A DNA stretch of 5,160 nt from Campylobacterales bacterium. Its GTDB lineage: Bacteria > Campylobacterota > Campylobacteria > Campylobacterales > QNZT01. The stretch covers positions 1-5,160 of the forward strand of contig JALWRO010000182.1 in the NCBI GenBank assembly GCA_027080605.1, read 5' to 3'. The notes under the pieces are model-generated. The model did not search any database, was not told the origin of the DNA, and saw nothing but the letters and a program-made list of their open reading frames with translations. A program made the translations under genes and the position numbers. Position 1 is the first letter of the stretch; each line of letters starts with the position of its first letter. Below, one piece after another: positions 4,860-5,160 of this stretch.

Positions 4860-5160
4860 TTAATAATTATAGTTTTTTATTAAAATAGTTTCAAGTTTAA
4901 TAGAATTTACTTTACTATATATTTTGCTTTTTCTTGAAATTTTATATCTAAAATAAGATAAAGGAATATTTATATCAGTAAATGTTGCATTCTTTATATT
5001 CATTTTATCTAATATTTTATTCCACTTATCTGATTTTGATAAATAAAAGCTACAAGTATAATTATCACTTGTTTTAACAAAATTATTAGGAAATGGAATA
5101 ATAGGAGTATATCTATTTTTTTTGACTTGTGACATTTTTTTATTTTTTATAGTATTAGAT
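4860..5160 (-). CDS. Partial AT-rich gene of unknown function, C-terminal part, runs off the right edge
   Basis: I do not recognise this protein. The frame is open from the window edge to a TAA at 4860-4862 (99 full codons). An ATG at 5133-5135 would give 91 residues, but no Shine-Dalgarno precedes it and eight further sense codons lie upstream with no stop, so the true start is probably outside the window. The visible sequence is rich in Lys, Asn, Ile, Tyr and Ser, basic, without a membrane segment, and has one Cys in NYTCSFYLS. The DNA is about 19% GC where counted (4921-5100), far below the neighbouring genes (about 52% in the ubiE stretch 3301-3360), suggesting foreign origin. A long open frame means more in DNA with this many TAA/TTA chances, but the region could also be decayed or non-coding. 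Confidence 0.5.
   Translation of the reverse strand, partial: SNTIKNKKMSQVKKNRYTPIIPFPNNFVKTSDNYTCSFYLSKSDKWNKILDKMNIKNATFTDINIPLSYFRYKISRKSKIYSKVNSIKLETILIKNYNY
4866..4894 (-). promoter_or_regulatory. Near-consensus sigma-70 promoter for the secreted barrel protein
   Basis: On the minus strand TTGAAA (4894-4889), exactly 17 bases, then TATAAT (4871-4866). This is the only promoter in the window with both boxes good. It predicts a start near 4858-4860 and a leader of about 48 bases. It lies inside the last codons of the upstream minus-strand reading frame. The DNA here is extremely AT-rich, which raises the chance of accidental matches, but the -35 spacing and position fit. An all-AT inverted repeat (TTATTAAA 4840-4847 with TTTAATAA 4859-4866) spans the leader start. 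Confidence 0.6.

Noticed and set aside
3885..4883. Long plus-strand reading frame (332 codons) opposite the secreted barrel gene
   Set aside because: The minus-strand frame has a signal peptide, a strong RBS, promoter, conserved repeats and domain motifs. The opposite frame only mirrors the repeats and has no RBS or recognisable motif.

Overview
The window looks like a chromosomal segment of a Campylobacterota (former Epsilonproteobacteria) bacterium, probably of the Sulfurovum/Sulfurimonas type. This is inferred from the protein flavour (lysine-rich, moderately AT-biased), from promoters with a clear TATAAT box but a weak or absent -35 box, and from a lone UbiE/MenG-type quinone methyltransferase. 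No sequence search was possible, so the taxon is provisional.

Left to right: (1) a small uncharacterised cytoplasmic protein (32-367, +), followed by two terminator-like hairpins in a 217-bp intergenic region. (2) A 478-residue, very basic protein (585-2021, +) that I read as a degenerate CYTH-like domain joined to a degenerate CHAD-like helical region; these folds are associated with triphosphate and polyphosphate binding. (3) A probable two-gene operon (2129-3622, +): an M48-family zinc metallopeptidase lipoprotein of the LoiP/BepA type, then 12 bp later the menaquinone methyltransferase UbiE/MenG, which starts with GTG. (4) A hairpin in the 43-bp gap between converging genes. (5) On the minus strand (3666-4811), a secreted protein with a signal peptide, two near-identical 90-residue Ig-like modules, a His/Lys-rich linker and a cysteine-rich double-psi beta-barrel (expansin/barwin-like) domain. 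It has a strong Shine-Dalgarno and a near-consensus promoter. (6) A very AT-rich right edge (about 19% GC counted over 4921-5100) carrying the C-terminal part of an unrecognised minus-strand gene that continues beyond the window.

The genes fall into separate jobs. The peptidase probably does envelope or outer-membrane protein quality control, and UbiE completes menaquinone for respiration. The CYTH/CHAD-like protein may bind a polyphosphate-like polyanion, although its catalytic residues appear lost. The expansin-like protein is exported and probably acts on or binds a polysaccharide or peptidoglycan. No mobile element, CRISPR array, tRNA or rRNA was seen. The most interesting items are the Ig-Ig-barrel secreted protein, the degenerate CYTH-CHAD protein and the abrupt composition change at the right edge.
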